The notes: generated by a model not told the origin, from the letters alone. A stretch of DNA of 64,000 nucleotides from SVTX01 sp964629615 (GCA_964629615.1 CAZVUD010000001.1:62001-126000); one strand, 5' to 3'; shown: positions 53,548 to 62,138, numbered from the stretch's first letter. Translations and numbers: made by a program.

Positions 53548-53823
53548 TTAAAGATTAAGATACTGTATTAAAAACGAAGCGATCGCGCCTGCTATAACGC
53601 TTGCGGCATAGCTCACGGTTTTTATAAGTATCTCGGCAGGACGCCGCTCTATCCGCTTAAGGCGCCTGCGGCTCTCACTGCAGATGATCTCCTGATTTTC
53701 AACCATAGGCTCAAGCTTTCGGGTGCATTTTTCAAGGTCCTCTATCTTGTCCTCGTGCCGCTCAAGCACCTCATTAGTTCTGCGGTGTCTTTCATCACAA
53801 AGCTCTTTGTTGAATGATTCCAT
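53548..53823 (-). CDS. Small phage protein with C-terminal membrane helix (XhlA/holin-like)
   Basis: This protein of about 91 residues has a charged coiled-coil-like N-terminal part (RHEDKIEDLEKCTRKLEPMV) and a C-terminal membrane helix (TVSYAASVIAGAIASFLIQYL). This layout is seen in hemolysin XhlA-like and similar phage lysis accessory proteins. I chose the ATG at 53823 because GGAGGAG lies just before it; an upstream ATG at 53838 overlaps that site. It is the last gene of the unit. No endolysin is present beside it. Confidence 0.6.
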   Translation of the reverse strand: MESFNKELCDERHRRTNEVLERHEDKIEDLEKCTRKLEPMVENQEIICSESRRRLKRIERRPAEILIKTVSYAASVIAGAIASFLIQYLNL

Positions 53824-53882
53824 ATTTTTCTCCTCCATTTACGGTATCTGTGACGTCACATCCCGGAAGGACCTGCAAAATA

Positions 53883-54272
53883 TCAGATATTGTCTGCGCT
53901 CTCATCCAAAAACTTCTTTTGTTCAGCTTCAAGATACTGAGCTGTTTTCATATCCTGTATTTCAGACTGCTCAAGCACAAGGGCAAATTTGCGTCTGACC
54001 TTGACCCACTCACCGCGCTTTATCATACAGTTTTTTCCGTTTACAGCAACGTAAACATCATCCTTGTATCTGTCATTATCGCGGAAAAGCTTTACGCTCA
54101 CATATTCGTTAAGATAGTCCTCGTCCTTTGCGCGCTTCATAAGCGCATCGTCCGCCGCCTTTTTTTCCTTTTGTCTGAAATAGGCACATTCGGCTTCCTT
54201 TTTTGCAAGCTTTTCCTCGTATTCAGCCTTGAGCGCATTGAGCGCATCCTTATATTTCATATCGTTTTCCAT
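53883..54272 (-). CDS. Phage structural-region protein of unknown function
   Basis: This 129-residue protein has a charged helical N-terminal half (EEKLAKKEAECAYFRQKEKK) and a C-terminal part with VYVAVNGKNCMIKRGEWVKV, which resembles the C-terminal beta segment of short head proteins that follow the capsid gene. It is encoded between the capsid gene and the small membrane protein gene. I do not recognise a named family. Confidence 0.6.
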   Translation of the reverse strand: MENDMKYKDALNALKAEYEEKLAKKEAECAYFRQKEKKAADDALMKRAKDEDYLNEYVSVKLFRDNDRYKDDVYVAVNGKNCMIKRGEWVKVRRKFALVLEQSEIQDMKTAQYLEAEQKKFLDESADNI

Positions 54273-54320
54273 AAGATCCTTCCTTTCGATGATCGGTTAT
54301 TTATTTTTTATTGCATGCTG

Positions 54321-55613
54321 TCAGTCATTTGCGGATGAGGCAGTTTCTATTCTGATCATAAATGCCTCGCAAAGACGCATACTTACCTTATTTGCCTTCC
54401 AGCCGACAGTGGCTCTCTGATTTAAGGGATCGTTTGCGCCCGATGAGCCAAGCTGCTTTACTATATGCTCAAGTCCGCCGCCCTCTACCGATGTCGTGCC
54501 GTATGCATTGTCGCCAAATACGACAGTTGCATATACCTTGCATCCGTCCTTGCCTGCATCGGCAGGATATATGGGCGTGCCTGCAGGCGCGCTTATATTA
54601 GCTTCATTCTCCTTGCTCTCATCGGTATATATGTACATTACCTGTGAGGAATTAGAGCCAACAAAGTATCTCTCTCCGTTTATAAATACCCACCTGTTTG
54701 CAAGAGTGTTGGTCTTTACATCAGACCTTGCCGTAAACTGGATGACATTGGAATTTGTCACCTGCGATGTAAGCGAGAGAGGATCCTTTGAAAGCGGAGT
54801 GGGCGTAAACACCTTTGCCTCGGTGCTTTCTATAAATCTTACGCCCTCGATCTTTCCTATCTCGCCTTCAAAAATATTGTCATTTGCCGCATACTGATTG
54901 GGAAATTTCCAATTGGGATCGCTCATGAGATCATACGCGCAATCGGGGTGGATTATCGCAATGTATGAGCCATTTATCTTCTCGGCATTCTGATTTTTTA
55001 AAAATCTGACCGCGCGTCTTATCGCATTTACGGTAAGATAGCAATTGTCCTTCTCGTCAGCCTGATTTCCAGCGACAAGATATCTTGCACTCACCTGCCC
55101 TTCACCATACTGCACGTTAGTGCCACCGCAGACCACCTCGCGCGTGATCGCATCAAGCGTTCTGCCTGCCTGTGCGCCAAGCAGCTTCGTTGCCATGACA
55201 AGATCGTTGTCTATGGCAGTCATAAGCAGCATATCGCTAAGCTCCACATATCCGCCGTACTGCGCAAGCGTAGCATTGACCACGCTCATGTCTATCTTCT
55301 GACCTGTAGGTGTAACGCCCTCCTTGATCTCATCCGTCAAGGTGGGCAACGGATCGTACTTGCGAAACTGTATGGTCTTGCCGCTTCCGCGAGGTATCCT
55401 CACCTTCTGCGCAAATCTGTCAAATACCAGTGCAGGCTCTGCGTTATCTATAAGATAATCGCTGTAATAGGTCTTCATCTGCTCACTGAGCCCCATTCCC
55501 TCCGCATAAGGTGTATTTACACCGCTCTGAGCGTCCGTCATACCTTCGGTGGTATGGACGTTTTCAGATGCACCGAAAAGCGAAAGGTCGATTTTTGTAG
55601 CTTTAATGTTCAT
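54321..55613 (-). CDS. Major capsid protein, N4-gp56 type
   Basis: This 430-residue protein has the HK97-like layout of the N4-gp56 capsid family: a short N-terminal arm, YGGYVELSDMLLMTAIDNDLV (quoted in part), AGRTLDAITREVVCGGTN, then IAIIHPDCAYDLMSDPNW and the late KVYATVVFGDNAYGTTSVEGG segment. No long N-terminal delta domain is visible, so assembly probably uses a separate scaffold, likely the gene just upstream. It is encoded after portal, protease and scaffold-like genes, the normal head module order. Confidence 0.85.
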   Translation of the reverse strand: MNIKATKIDLSLFGASENVHTTEGMTDAQSGVNTPYAEGMGLSEQMKTYYSDYLIDNAEPALVFDRFAQKVRIPRGSGKTIQFRKYDPLPTLTDEIKEGVTPTGQKIDMSVVNATLAQYGGYVELSDMLLMTAIDNDLVMATKLLGAQAGRTLDAITREVVCGGTNVQYGEGQVSARYLVAGNQADEKDNCYLTVNAIRRAVRFLKNQNAEKINGSYIAIIHPDCAYDLMSDPNWKFPNQYAANDNIFEGEIGKIEGVRFIESTEAKVFTPTPLSKDPLSLTSQVTNSNVIQFTARSDVKTNTLANRWVFINGERYFVGSNSSQVMYIYTDESKENEANISAPAGTPIYPADAGKDGCKVYATVVFGDNAYGTTSVEGGGLEHIVKQLGSSGANDPLNQRATVGWKANKVSMRLCEAFMIRIETASSAND

Positions 55614-55635
55614 ATCTTACTCATTCTCCTGTAAT

Positions 55636-56079
55636 TTATTTTAAATTGATCATCTCTCCGCTTGCCGCACGGCGTGCAACAAGCGCACGTTCCTCACGTG
55701 TCATTTCGGAAACACGCTTTCCCGAGCCTACAGCCCCCTTTACGGTGCCGTTTTCCGACACTCTCTGCCGTCTGCTCCTTATCTTTTGCAAAAGCTCCCT
55801 TTCGGCGCTCTCGCGTATCTCCTTTTCACGGGATGCAAGGCTGTCGGCTGCATTCTTCACCGCTTCGGCTCTCGCCCGGGCTATATCCGCCTCAAAAAAG
55901 CTCTTATATATTCCACATGTGAGTCTTAAATAGTCCTCACGCATGATCTCCCTGCATTCCTCATCGCCGATATCGCATATTTCCATATCGCTATCAGTAT
56001 CTGTATTGTTATTGCTATCCGCGTCGCACGCATCGGGCATGCCGCATCCGTCATTTAAAATATCTTCTGTCATAAACAT
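55636..56079 (-). CDS. Probable capsid scaffolding protein
   Basis: This 147-residue protein is acidic at the N-terminus (about 1-45), helical and charged in the middle (ARARAEAVKNAADSLASREKEIRE) and basic at the C-terminus (KRVSEMTREERALVARR). This composition and its place directly before the capsid gene are typical of phage scaffolding proteins. The Prp-like protease gene lies just upstream, which would fit scaffold cleavage. The assignment rests on position and composition. Confidence 0.6.
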   Translation of the reverse strand: MFMTEDILNDGCGMPDACDADSNNNTDTDSDMEICDIGDEECREIMREDYLRLTCGIYKSFFEADIARARAEAVKNAADSLASREKEIRESAERELLQKIRSRRQRVSENGTVKGAVGSGKRVSEMTREERALVARRAASGEMINLK

Positions 56080-56103
56080 CTCCTATCATGGCTTATCTTA
56101 GCT

Positions 56104-56454
56104 TTATATATCCGCTCTTTTCGGCAGCTTTTTCAGTATATGTGAGTCCCATATGCCGTTTTTTACTGATACCTGATCGGGATATGACTCACTTATCTGA
56201 AGGATACCTATGCAAGCCATTCTGAAGGCTTCGGTATCGGAGGTGCGGCAGCTTATGCTTGCATGTCCGCGCTCTAATCGCCTTACCTCGATATCATTCG
56301 GATACCTATTATACAGATATCCGAGCAACGTGTAAAATATCGCCGACACCGCGGCACATACGACCGTCTGACCGCCTTCTTTATAAGTGGAGTGTCCGCA
56401 TATCTCAAGAGATATCACTTCCTCCCCTTCTTTTTTGAAATCCACGCTTATCAT
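56104..56454 (-). CDS. Prp-like cysteine protease within the phage head module
   Basis: This 116-residue protein matches the ribosomal-processing cysteine protease Prp: the histidine motif GHSTYKEGG (His21) and the cysteine motif VVCAAVSAIFYTL (Cys33), followed by the typical two-helix, beta-rich fold. Host Prp trims ribosomal protein L27 and is normally encoded between rplU and rpmA. In Staphylococcus phage 80alpha, host Prp also cleaves scaffold and capsid proteins. Here the gene sits between the portal and scaffold genes, so it is probably the head-maturation protease. GGAG precedes the ATG. Confidence 0.75.
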   Translation of the reverse strand: MISVDFKKEGEEVISLEICGHSTYKEGGQTVVCAAVSAIFYTLLGYLYNRYPNDIEVRRLERGHASISCRTSDTEAFRMACIGILQISESYPDQVSVKNGIWDSHILKKLPKRADI

Positions 56455-56517
56455 ATATCAGATCTCCATTCCGCCGCGGTGCGGCACAAGCAGTGCTTTA
56501 TATACATATATCATAGG

Positions 56518-58068
56518 CTACTCACCCTTAGTGCTCTCAAATATCGCGCTCTTAAGTCCGCCAAGCCCCTCATAATCGACAAGGGTCAGCAAGAGCTTTG
56601 TCTGCTCAAGATTTTCGCTCTTGAACGCTCCGCATCTGTAAAGCTCAAGCGCAAATTCGTTGAGCTCCTTGCGCTCGTTATAGGTCTTTTTATGTGTATC
56701 TATGCTTATGTCAAAGCATGGGCAGTATCCGTCGTCGCGGCGTCTTATATTGTCCGCCTTGAAATACTCATAGCTGTAACCGTTATCCCCCGCAATGCGG
56801 AACACCCTTTCTTCGGTATAGAACTGTCTTATCAGCTCAAGCGTCAATTCCCATATCTTTACACACGCGCGGCAGGAATTTTCAATGCCGTCGCGTGAGA
56901 ATTTGGCATTTGCACTCTGAAGCATGCTTATAGCCGATGCCGCGCTGACATTTCCGTTCGTCCTTCCGACAGACACATCGTGACAGCCTGTTATTTCCTT
57001 AAGCTCGTCTATCTTCATCTGCATGATATCCACAACGCTTGCATCCATGCTTCCCGTATCTATGCGCTTAAGCTTCTCTTCGTCGATATCCCCCTCGACC
57101 TCAACTATCTGCTTGCTTGTGTCCTGAAAATCCCCGATATTAACGCCAAGGCTCTTTTTTGCCCAAAACCTCACATTTGAGGCAAGGTCGGAATAGTTCT
57201 CAATGTTCTTGTCCAGCCTGTCAATGTATTCCTCGCATTTTCTGCCGAGCGCTATCAAGCCAAATCCGCATACACTTCCGTCGCACGGATACATGGCATC
57301 AAAAACCACAGGATATCTCCCGTGACTGTACCATCCGTCAATGCAAGCCTCATCATCCTCAGAGGAATATATGACCCCGTACTCGCAGAGCTTGCAAAAA
57401 TGCAGTATGCTGTGCCCGTCAACATATTTTTTATAATACCAATCCACAACGGCGCACTTACCGTCGCGCATGCCATCAGATCCGTATATGCAGGATGTGA
57501 GATCGCCGTATATGCCTATTTGGTCATCAATATCAAGATTAGGATATTTTTCCTTCAGCTTGTCCTTGTCCTCCAAGGCGCAGATAAACAGGTCCTTTGA
57601 GTCCTCAATGTCCTCAACACCAAACTCCCAGAATATGTTGTCGATATTTATCTTAGTTATGCTCACATCTCCAAGCCCGTCGCACATGTCGTTGTCCCAG
57701 AATACTCCGTACACTGCTGTGCCGTATCTTATCTTATTCCATGCGTTATCGCTGTATATCTGCTCAAATCCGCTCCTTGAATTGATCACGGGAATTATCC
57801 TGCCAAGCACCGCTGCCGCCTCCGCATCTCTTTCCTCACGCGGCAGACATACGCAGGTGGGCATATTATCGGCAATATCCGCGTGCTTATTTAAGATACT
57901 GTTGTGCAGCCACGATGAGCCCTTGCCTGAAAGATATCTTTCATTCCAATAATATCTCTCGCTCTTTATCCTGTTTGTAAGCTCGGTCTTGGAATAAATA
58001 TACTTCTTCAGCGTCTGTATTCCGTATATAGGATCCGGAGCTTTGATCCTGATCTTCTCCTTACTCAT
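56518..58068 (-). CDS. Phage portal protein
   Basis: This 516-residue protein follows the terminase gene and has portal-type features: an N-terminal ERYYWNERYLSGKG segment, WNKIRYGTAVYGVFWD in the wing region, and the late SAASAISMLQSANAKFSRDG helix leading to a long helix with CRACVKIWELTLELIRQ. Portals form the dodecameric ring through which DNA enters and leaves the head. It is separated from the protease gene by 63 bases. Confidence 0.85.
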   Translation of the reverse strand: MSKEKIRIKAPDPIYGIQTLKKYIYSKTELTNRIKSERYYWNERYLSGKGSSWLHNSILNKHADIADNMPTCVCLPREERDAEAAAVLGRIIPVINSRSGFEQIYSDNAWNKIRYGTAVYGVFWDNDMCDGLGDVSITKINIDNIFWEFGVEDIEDSKDLFICALEDKDKLKEKYPNLDIDDQIGIYGDLTSCIYGSDGMRDGKCAVVDWYYKKYVDGHSILHFCKLCEYGVIYSSEDDEACIDGWYSHGRYPVVFDAMYPCDGSVCGFGLIALGRKCEEYIDRLDKNIENYSDLASNVRFWAKKSLGVNIGDFQDTSKQIVEVEGDIDEEKLKRIDTGSMDASVVDIMQMKIDELKEITGCHDVSVGRTNGNVSAASAISMLQSANAKFSRDGIENSCRACVKIWELTLELIRQFYTEERVFRIAGDNGYSYEYFKADNIRRRDDGYCPCFDISIDTHKKTYNERKELNEFALELYRCGAFKSENLEQTKLLLTLVDYEGLGGLKSAIFESTKGE

Positions 58069-58087
58069 AGTATGATATTTTCCTTTC

Positions 58088-59578
58088 TTATCTGCGGTAT
58101 GATGTAGATCCGTACCGCTCTGCTTCGATCGCAGGTGCGCGTACGGTCATGCCCACCTCTCTTTTTGGGGCTTTCATGGGATTTTCCATACACACATACC
58201 GAAATTCGTCATATATATGGTCCTCACCCTTTGTATTTACGTCCTCAACGTCTACCGTATCATATACAAGTGACGGAAAGGTGCGTATAAAGTTTCTGCA
58301 GCTTGAGAAAACATAGAATGACGGTCGTCCGTCAGGCAGAAATGCAAGTCGATTGTGTACCTGTTGCTTACCTGCAATTCGTGAATTGTCGCCCCTGTCA
58401 AAATAAACGCCTCGCTTCTCCATGATCTCGCCGATGCTCTCACCCCCGTTTTTCTGAAATATTGCGGGGTCGGCGACACCTCGGATATGGCGCATTGACA
58501 GATTGGGATCCTCAGATTCTATCCTTCTTATCTCGTTTGCTATTCTGCCTGCATCCCATCTCACACCCTCATCAGCCACACCGTCGCATCCGTAAAGCTC
58601 GCGTATGCGATACAGCTTGCCCTCTCTGTCACAGGCATACCAGCCGACCGAAAAGGGCTTTGTATATCCCCAGTCAAAGCCGCGGTATACCTGCCAATCG
58701 CGCGGTATCAGAAATGGTCTTATAACATGCGTATATATTCCGTCCAGATATCCGTCGGGATTATCTCTCCACTCTGAAAACACCTGCCCTGAGAAGCTGT
58801 TCCAATCTCCGTAAAGCAGAGCTGCACGCTCCTTTTGCGGAAGTGCCGCAAGACGTGTGAGATATCCCGGGTCGTTCTTCATAAGTATTTCGTTGTCGAA
58901 TATGGTAGAGGGGACGAATATACGCGATCTTCTGCGCGTCTCCTCGTGCCCGTCGGGAAACATTATCTTTACCATTTCCCATATCGTTGTGAGAGGGGGC
59001 GCAGGTGTGATAAACCTGTCCTTGACCCACCCATGACCGATACCGCCCGGATTTGCCTGCGCCCTTATGTAACAGCGCGTGTTTGCGCCGTTGGGTCTGT
59101 TTCGTGAAAACAGATAACTGTATTCATCAAAGGTAAACTGTGTCAGCTCGTCAAAATCTATGAAATCATACCGCTTTCCCTGATAGTTATATTTATCCGC
59201 AGGATGGGCAAGAGATCCGAAATATATCTTAGCTCCCGACGGAAATCTCCATACATGCTTTGACTCATTATACACGGCATCGGGATTTGCGGGGAGATAT
59301 ATCTCGTGTGAGCGGTCTATAAGCTCGGAGAGCTGCGGATATGTCTTTCTTAGTATCAGCCCCCTGTAATGCGGAATGTCTATCTGGCGCAGAGCTTCTG
59401 CAAGCGCGCAATCGCTCTTGCCTCCGCCTGCCGCACCGCCGTAAAGCGCTTCGTCCTCCAGACGCGACATAAATTCCCGTTGCTTTTTTTGCGGACGCCA
59501 TATATATCTTTTGCTCATATCCCTGCCGCTTTTGCCTGTATGCTTCATGGGTATGCCGCGATCACTCCGTGTCTTCAT
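58088..59578 (-). CDS. Phage terminase large subunit
   Basis: This protein of about 496 residues has the ATPase Walker A GGAAGGGKS, Walker B YDFIDFDELTQF and the C-terminal nuclease acidic residues (FDWGYT, GVADPAIF, DEFRY). It drives DNA into the head through the portal. I chose the ATG at 59578, which is preceded by AGGTGAG, over a GTG two codons earlier. It overlaps the small-subunit gene by 17 bases. All motifs are intact, so the packaging motor looks functional. Confidence 0.92.
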   Translation of the reverse strand: MKTRSDRGIPMKHTGKSGRDMSKRYIWRPQKKQREFMSRLEDEALYGGAAGGGKSDCALAEALRQIDIPHYRGLILRKTYPQLSELIDRSHEIYLPANPDAVYNESKHVWRFPSGAKIYFGSLAHPADKYNYQGKRYDFIDFDELTQFTFDEYSYLFSRNRPNGANTRCYIRAQANPGGIGHGWVKDRFITPAPPLTTIWEMVKIMFPDGHEETRRRSRIFVPSTIFDNEILMKNDPGYLTRLAALPQKERAALLYGDWNSFSGQVFSEWRDNPDGYLDGIYTHVIRPFLIPRDWQVYRGFDWGYTKPFSVGWYACDREGKLYRIRELYGCDGVADEGVRWDAGRIANEIRRIESEDPNLSMRHIRGVADPAIFQKNGGESIGEIMEKRGVYFDRGDNSRIAGKQQVHNRLAFLPDGRPSFYVFSSCRNFIRTFPSLVYDTVDVEDVNTKGEDHIYDEFRYVCMENPMKAPKREVGMTVRAPAIEAERYGSTSYRR

Positions 59579-60059
59579 ACTCACCTATCCTATCTGCATC
59601 AGGTATATCCACCTCACACACAGCTTCCACCGATGTGCCGTCGGGCTTGTCTGACCACCTGTCGGGTTGCCTGTTTTTGAGCCAGAATGAAGTAGCTCTC
59701 ACATCCGCAGGTATGTAATTCTCGTCCTCACCGACGCAAAGCTCCTCATATTCCCTGAGCTTTTTACCCGTATCGGGGTCGTAATCCACACGCTTGAGCT
59801 TATACGTCTTGTTGACCTTGACGCTGTATCCGCATGCCTTCTTATATAAAGCATCTATCACGGCATAATCAGCACCTGCGCGCCCGAGCTTCAGGGCGTC
59901 CGAAAATTCCTTGTGTGTTGCCTTCCAGCGTTTGAATGTCGCATGTGATATACCCGAATCGATCGCGATATCCTTATCCGAATACCCATCCTCCGCCATG
60001 CGCCTCAGATATTCTGCGCCGCGCTCCTCCATGAAGCTCTCATATTTCGTTTTCCTCAT
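59562..60059 (-). CDS. Phage terminase small subunit
   Basis: This protein of about 165 residues (from the ATG at 60059) has a helix-turn-helix (AEDGYSDKDIAIDSGISHATFKRWKATH) and a C-terminal part ending ATSFWLKNRQPDRWSDK, which is typical of TerS proteins. It recognises the DNA to be packaged and recruits the large subunit. An earlier ATG at 60098 would extend it by 13 residues; neither start has a strong ribosome site and both overlap the preceding gene, so translation is probably coupled. Confidence 0.82.
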   Translation of the reverse strand: MRKTKYESFMEERGAEYLRRMAEDGYSDKDIAIDSGISHATFKRWKATHKEFSDALKLGRAGADYAVIDALYKKACGYSVKVNKTYKLKRVDYDPDTGKKLREYEELCVGEDENYIPADVRATSFWLKNRQPDRWSDKPDGTSVEAVCEVDIPDADRIGEYEDTE

Positions 60060-60342
60060 TCTCTGATAGATCAGACGTATCAATTCCGACAGACACATGA
60101 TAGCAGTCGCCGCCGTCAGTCACTCTTATATGCATAAGCGGATCATTTATCCTGTCCGACAGCTCTTGCTTGTTTATTACGCACTCTCCTTCTGAAAATG
60201 CAAACGTAAGCAGGGCTTTGAGCATCATGACCGTCTCATTTAGTCCCTCACATCTTTCCTTATACTCTCTTATAACTCCGTTTCGCTCGCGGAGCATATC
60301 ACAAAGCCTGTTCGATCTTGACACCGCTGTATTTCCTTTCAT
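60040..60342 (-). CDS. Small phage protein of unknown function
   Basis: This 100-residue protein is helical in the first half (EYKERCEGLNETVMMLKALL) and beta-like in the second (ALMHIRVTDGG type; visible as DPLMHIRVTDGGDCYHVSVG). It overlaps both neighbours (44 bases with the gene before, 20 with terminase small subunit). I do not recognise the family. Confidence 0.6.
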   Translation of the reverse strand: MKGNTAVSRSNRLCDMLRERNGVIREYKERCEGLNETVMMLKALLTFAFSEGECVINKQELSDRINDPLMHIRVTDGGDCYHVSVGIDTSDLSENEENEI

Positions 60343-60523
60343 AATAGTTATCCATCATAATTTTAAACGGACATTCCTTCCATTTCGTCGGGTGGGCGCA
60401 ATATCCGTAAATTATTTCTCTCTTAGCCTTTTTGTCAGGAAAAGCAAATCTCGTACACTCACAGCATACGCGTCTTTCCCTTCCAACCTCTTTCACATAT
60501 GGACAAGTTCCTCTGAATGCCAT
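60299..60523 (-). CDS. Small cysteine-rich phage protein
   Basis: This 74-residue protein contains six cysteines (CPYVKEV, VCCECTRF, YGYCAHPTKWKEC) in a spacing that suggests a zinc-binding fold. It is the first gene of the phage-derived unit, about 115 bases after the predicted transcription start. The function is unknown; small zinc-finger proteins often lie near phage terminase genes. Confidence 0.62.
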   Translation of the reverse strand: MAFRGTCPYVKEVGRERRVCCECTRFAFPDKKAKREIIYGYCAHPTKWKECPFKIMMDNYYERKYSGVKIEQAL

Positions 60524-60567
60524 TTAAAATTCCTTTCTATGCCATTTGGCTGATCTATATTATTGTT

Positions 60568-60696
60568 AAGTTTTCTAAACTCTGTGTTCAAAAAAATATA
60601 CCGGTCTATTCTCCAAAAACACGGTCTGCAACTTAACTGTGAATATTATAGCACATTTGTTCTATAATGTCAAGCAAAAGTAAAGTTTTCTGAACT
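60568..60696. repeat. Two AAGTTTTCTRAACT copies in the switch region
   Basis: AAGTTTTCTAAACT (60568-60581) and AAGTTTTCTGAACT (60683-60696) differ at one base. Each is a near palindrome (AGTTT-TCT-AAACT). The first lies in the leader of the phage unit, the second between the divergent promoters. They may be binding sites of the S24 repressor. Confidence 0.55.
60645..60673 (-). promoter_or_regulatory. Promoter of the phage-derived unit with operator-like spacer
   Basis: On the minus strand TTGACA (complement of 60668-60673) and TATAAT (complement of 60645-60650) are both perfect consensus, 17 bp apart. The spacer contains AGAACAAATGTGCT (complement of 60650-60663), one base from a GAAC-N4-GTTC LexA/S24-type box, so a repressor bound here would block transcription. 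Confidence 0.88.
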
Positions 60697-60712
60697 TTTT
60701 TGTTTTTCCTTA

Positions 60713-60741
60713 TTGACAAAAGGGTTTTTGTGTGTTAAAAT
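60713..60741 (+). promoter_or_regulatory. Promoter of the S24 repressor gene
   Basis: TTGACA (60713-60718) and TAAAAT (60736-60741) are 17 bp apart, 59 bases before the repressor ATG, and diverge from the phage promoter. Confidence 0.82.
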
Positions 60742-60750
60742 CAAAATATA

Positions 60751-60764
60751 AGAACAAAAGTTCT
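60751..60764 (+). promoter_or_regulatory. LexA-type operator at the repressor promoter
   Basis: AGAACAAAAGTTCT is a perfect 5-bp inverted repeat of the GAAC-N4-GTTC kind, just downstream of the -10 element. It suggests autorepression or control by the host SOS repressor. Confidence 0.6.
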
Positions 60765-60800
60765 ATTAATAAATTGTGAACAGGATGAAAAAGGGATATT

Positions 60801-61415
60801 ATGGATGATCGCACATTTTCAAAAAGACTCGCATCTCGACTGCATGAGCTCAACATGTCGCAGGCAGAGCTGTCAAGACAGACCGGGATCTCAAAGGCAC
60901 GCATAAGCCAATATATGCACGGAGCCTACAAGCCGTCAGGGGATGCCACGGTCAAGCTTGCAAAAGCTCTCATGTGCTCAGAGGAATATCTGCTTTGCTA
61001 CACGCATGAAGCAGATACGCAGTCTGACGGGCGGCGACTCAAGATACTTGGCGAGGTCAGATGCGGTCTGCCTGCCTTGGCTGAAGAGATATATGACGGT
61101 GAGATCATAACAGACAGATATATAGACGCCGACTTCTGCCTCAGAGCCAAGGGAGACAGCATGACAGACGCACGCATATGCGACGGCGATATAGTTTACA
61201 TCAAGCGCACCGACAGCGTCTGTAACGGTGACATCGCAGTTATCATAATCGACGGTGAAACTACCCTCAAGCGCGTGTATTTCTACCCCGACTCCCATAA
61301 GCTTATACTCATCCCCGAAAATAAAAATTACAAGCCCCTCACCTACTCGGGCGAGGAGCTTGCAAACGTGCGCATACTCGGAAAAGCAGTAGCCTTTACC
61401 TCAAAGCTTCTGTAA
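60801..61415 (+). CDS. S24 family phage repressor (XRE helix-turn-helix, self-cleaving)
   Basis: This 204-residue protein has an N-terminal XRE-type helix-turn-helix (about 8-62; MSQAELSRQTGISKARISQY) and a C-terminal LexA/S24 domain with Ser120 (KGDSM) and Lys157 (TTLKRVY) as catalytic pair. The likely cleavage point is Cys88-Gly89 (VRCGLP). DNA damage would trigger RecA-stimulated self-cleavage and derepression, as in CI-type phage repressors. It diverges from the phage-derived unit and probably controls it through the boxes in the intergenic region. Confidence 0.9.
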   Translation: MDDRTFSKRLASRLHELNMSQAELSRQTGISKARISQYMHGAYKPSGDATVKLAKALMCSEEYLLCYTHEADTQSDGRRLKILGEVRCGLPALAEEIYDGEIITDRYIDADFCLRAKGDSMTDARICDGDIVYIKRTDSVCNGDIAVIIIDGETTLKRVYFYPDSHKLILIPENKNYKPLTYSGEELANVRILGKAVAFTSKLL

Positions 61416-61625
61416 CAGCAATTCAGATATAAAATCACACACTACATCATCTGCATGCGCCATTGTAACCTCACCTATATTGCATATCGCGGCAAATCTC
61501 TCGATCTTGTCGCGATCTCTGCATATACCTGCATAATATCGGTACAGATTTCCTTCCCTATTACAAATTTTAAGCCCCCAGATGCCGTCCGCTTCCTTTT
61601 CAGCGGAAAAAATCAGTATGTCCAT
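61401..61625 (-). CDS. DUF6514-like small protein
   Basis: This 74-residue protein reads IWGLKICNREGNLYRYYAGI followed by a helical pair ending in HADDVVCDFISEL, which resembles DUF6514, a family of small Clostridia proteins of unknown function. It converges on the repressor gene and overlaps its end by 15 bases. The family match is from memory of the pattern and is moderate. Confidence 0.55.
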   Translation of the reverse strand: MDILIFSAEKEADGIWGLKICNREGNLYRYYAGICRDRDKIERFAAICNIGEVTMAHADDVVCDFISELLLQKL

Positions 61626-62070
61626 GTGATCTTACCAATATATCATTTTCCTTTCGATGGATTTATACATATATTATAGCACTGATCCTGACGGCGGAAT
61701 TTTTACTGAAAAATGTCTGAAGCTACCTGTCCACAGCATATTGACAACAAAAATCGCAAGCTTTGCCATATGCATCACAAACATACGTTAGTTTTAAATG
61801 CTTTTTCCTGCTCGATCTGACAATATTTTTTATATTAATACAGAGTTTTTGTGCTTTAGATTTGAAGAAATAATGAATTTTTAACATTTCTATTATGAAC
61901 AAAAGTGTAAAAATACACATCATTATCCACGTCAAGGCAAATTTTCGGCTTGAAAATTTGTTGAACATATGAATATTCTGTGTACACAGCAAAAAGCTTT
62001 GGTATTTTTCGATCCGAGACAGGTAAAATGTGAATTTTCTTTAAATTTTTATTTTTATTGAATATTTGTA
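61626..62070. other. AT-rich stretch without a supported gene
   Basis: About 445 bases of AT-rich sequence. Open frames of 89 and 73 codons on the minus strand here are rich in Phe, Ile, Lys and Asn, lack ribosome sites and look like chance. I see no RNA gene or repeat. Confidence 0.6.
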
Positions 62071-62099
62071 TTGACAAGTTTCTTCTTTTATGATATAAT
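62071..62099 (+). promoter_or_regulatory. Promoter of rpsF-ssb-rpsR
   Basis: TTGACA (62071-62076) and TATAAT (62094-62099) are perfect consensus with a 17-bp spacer, as expected for a strong ribosomal protein promoter. Confidence 0.92.
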
Positions 62100-62138
62100 T
62101 CAAACTCGGTACGGCTTATTTTAAAAAGTCGGCTCTCT

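Noticed and set aside
61723..62077. Two minus-strand open frames of 89 and 73 codons
   Set aside because: They are AT-rich with atypical composition, lack ribosome sites, overlap each other and cover the rpsF promoter.
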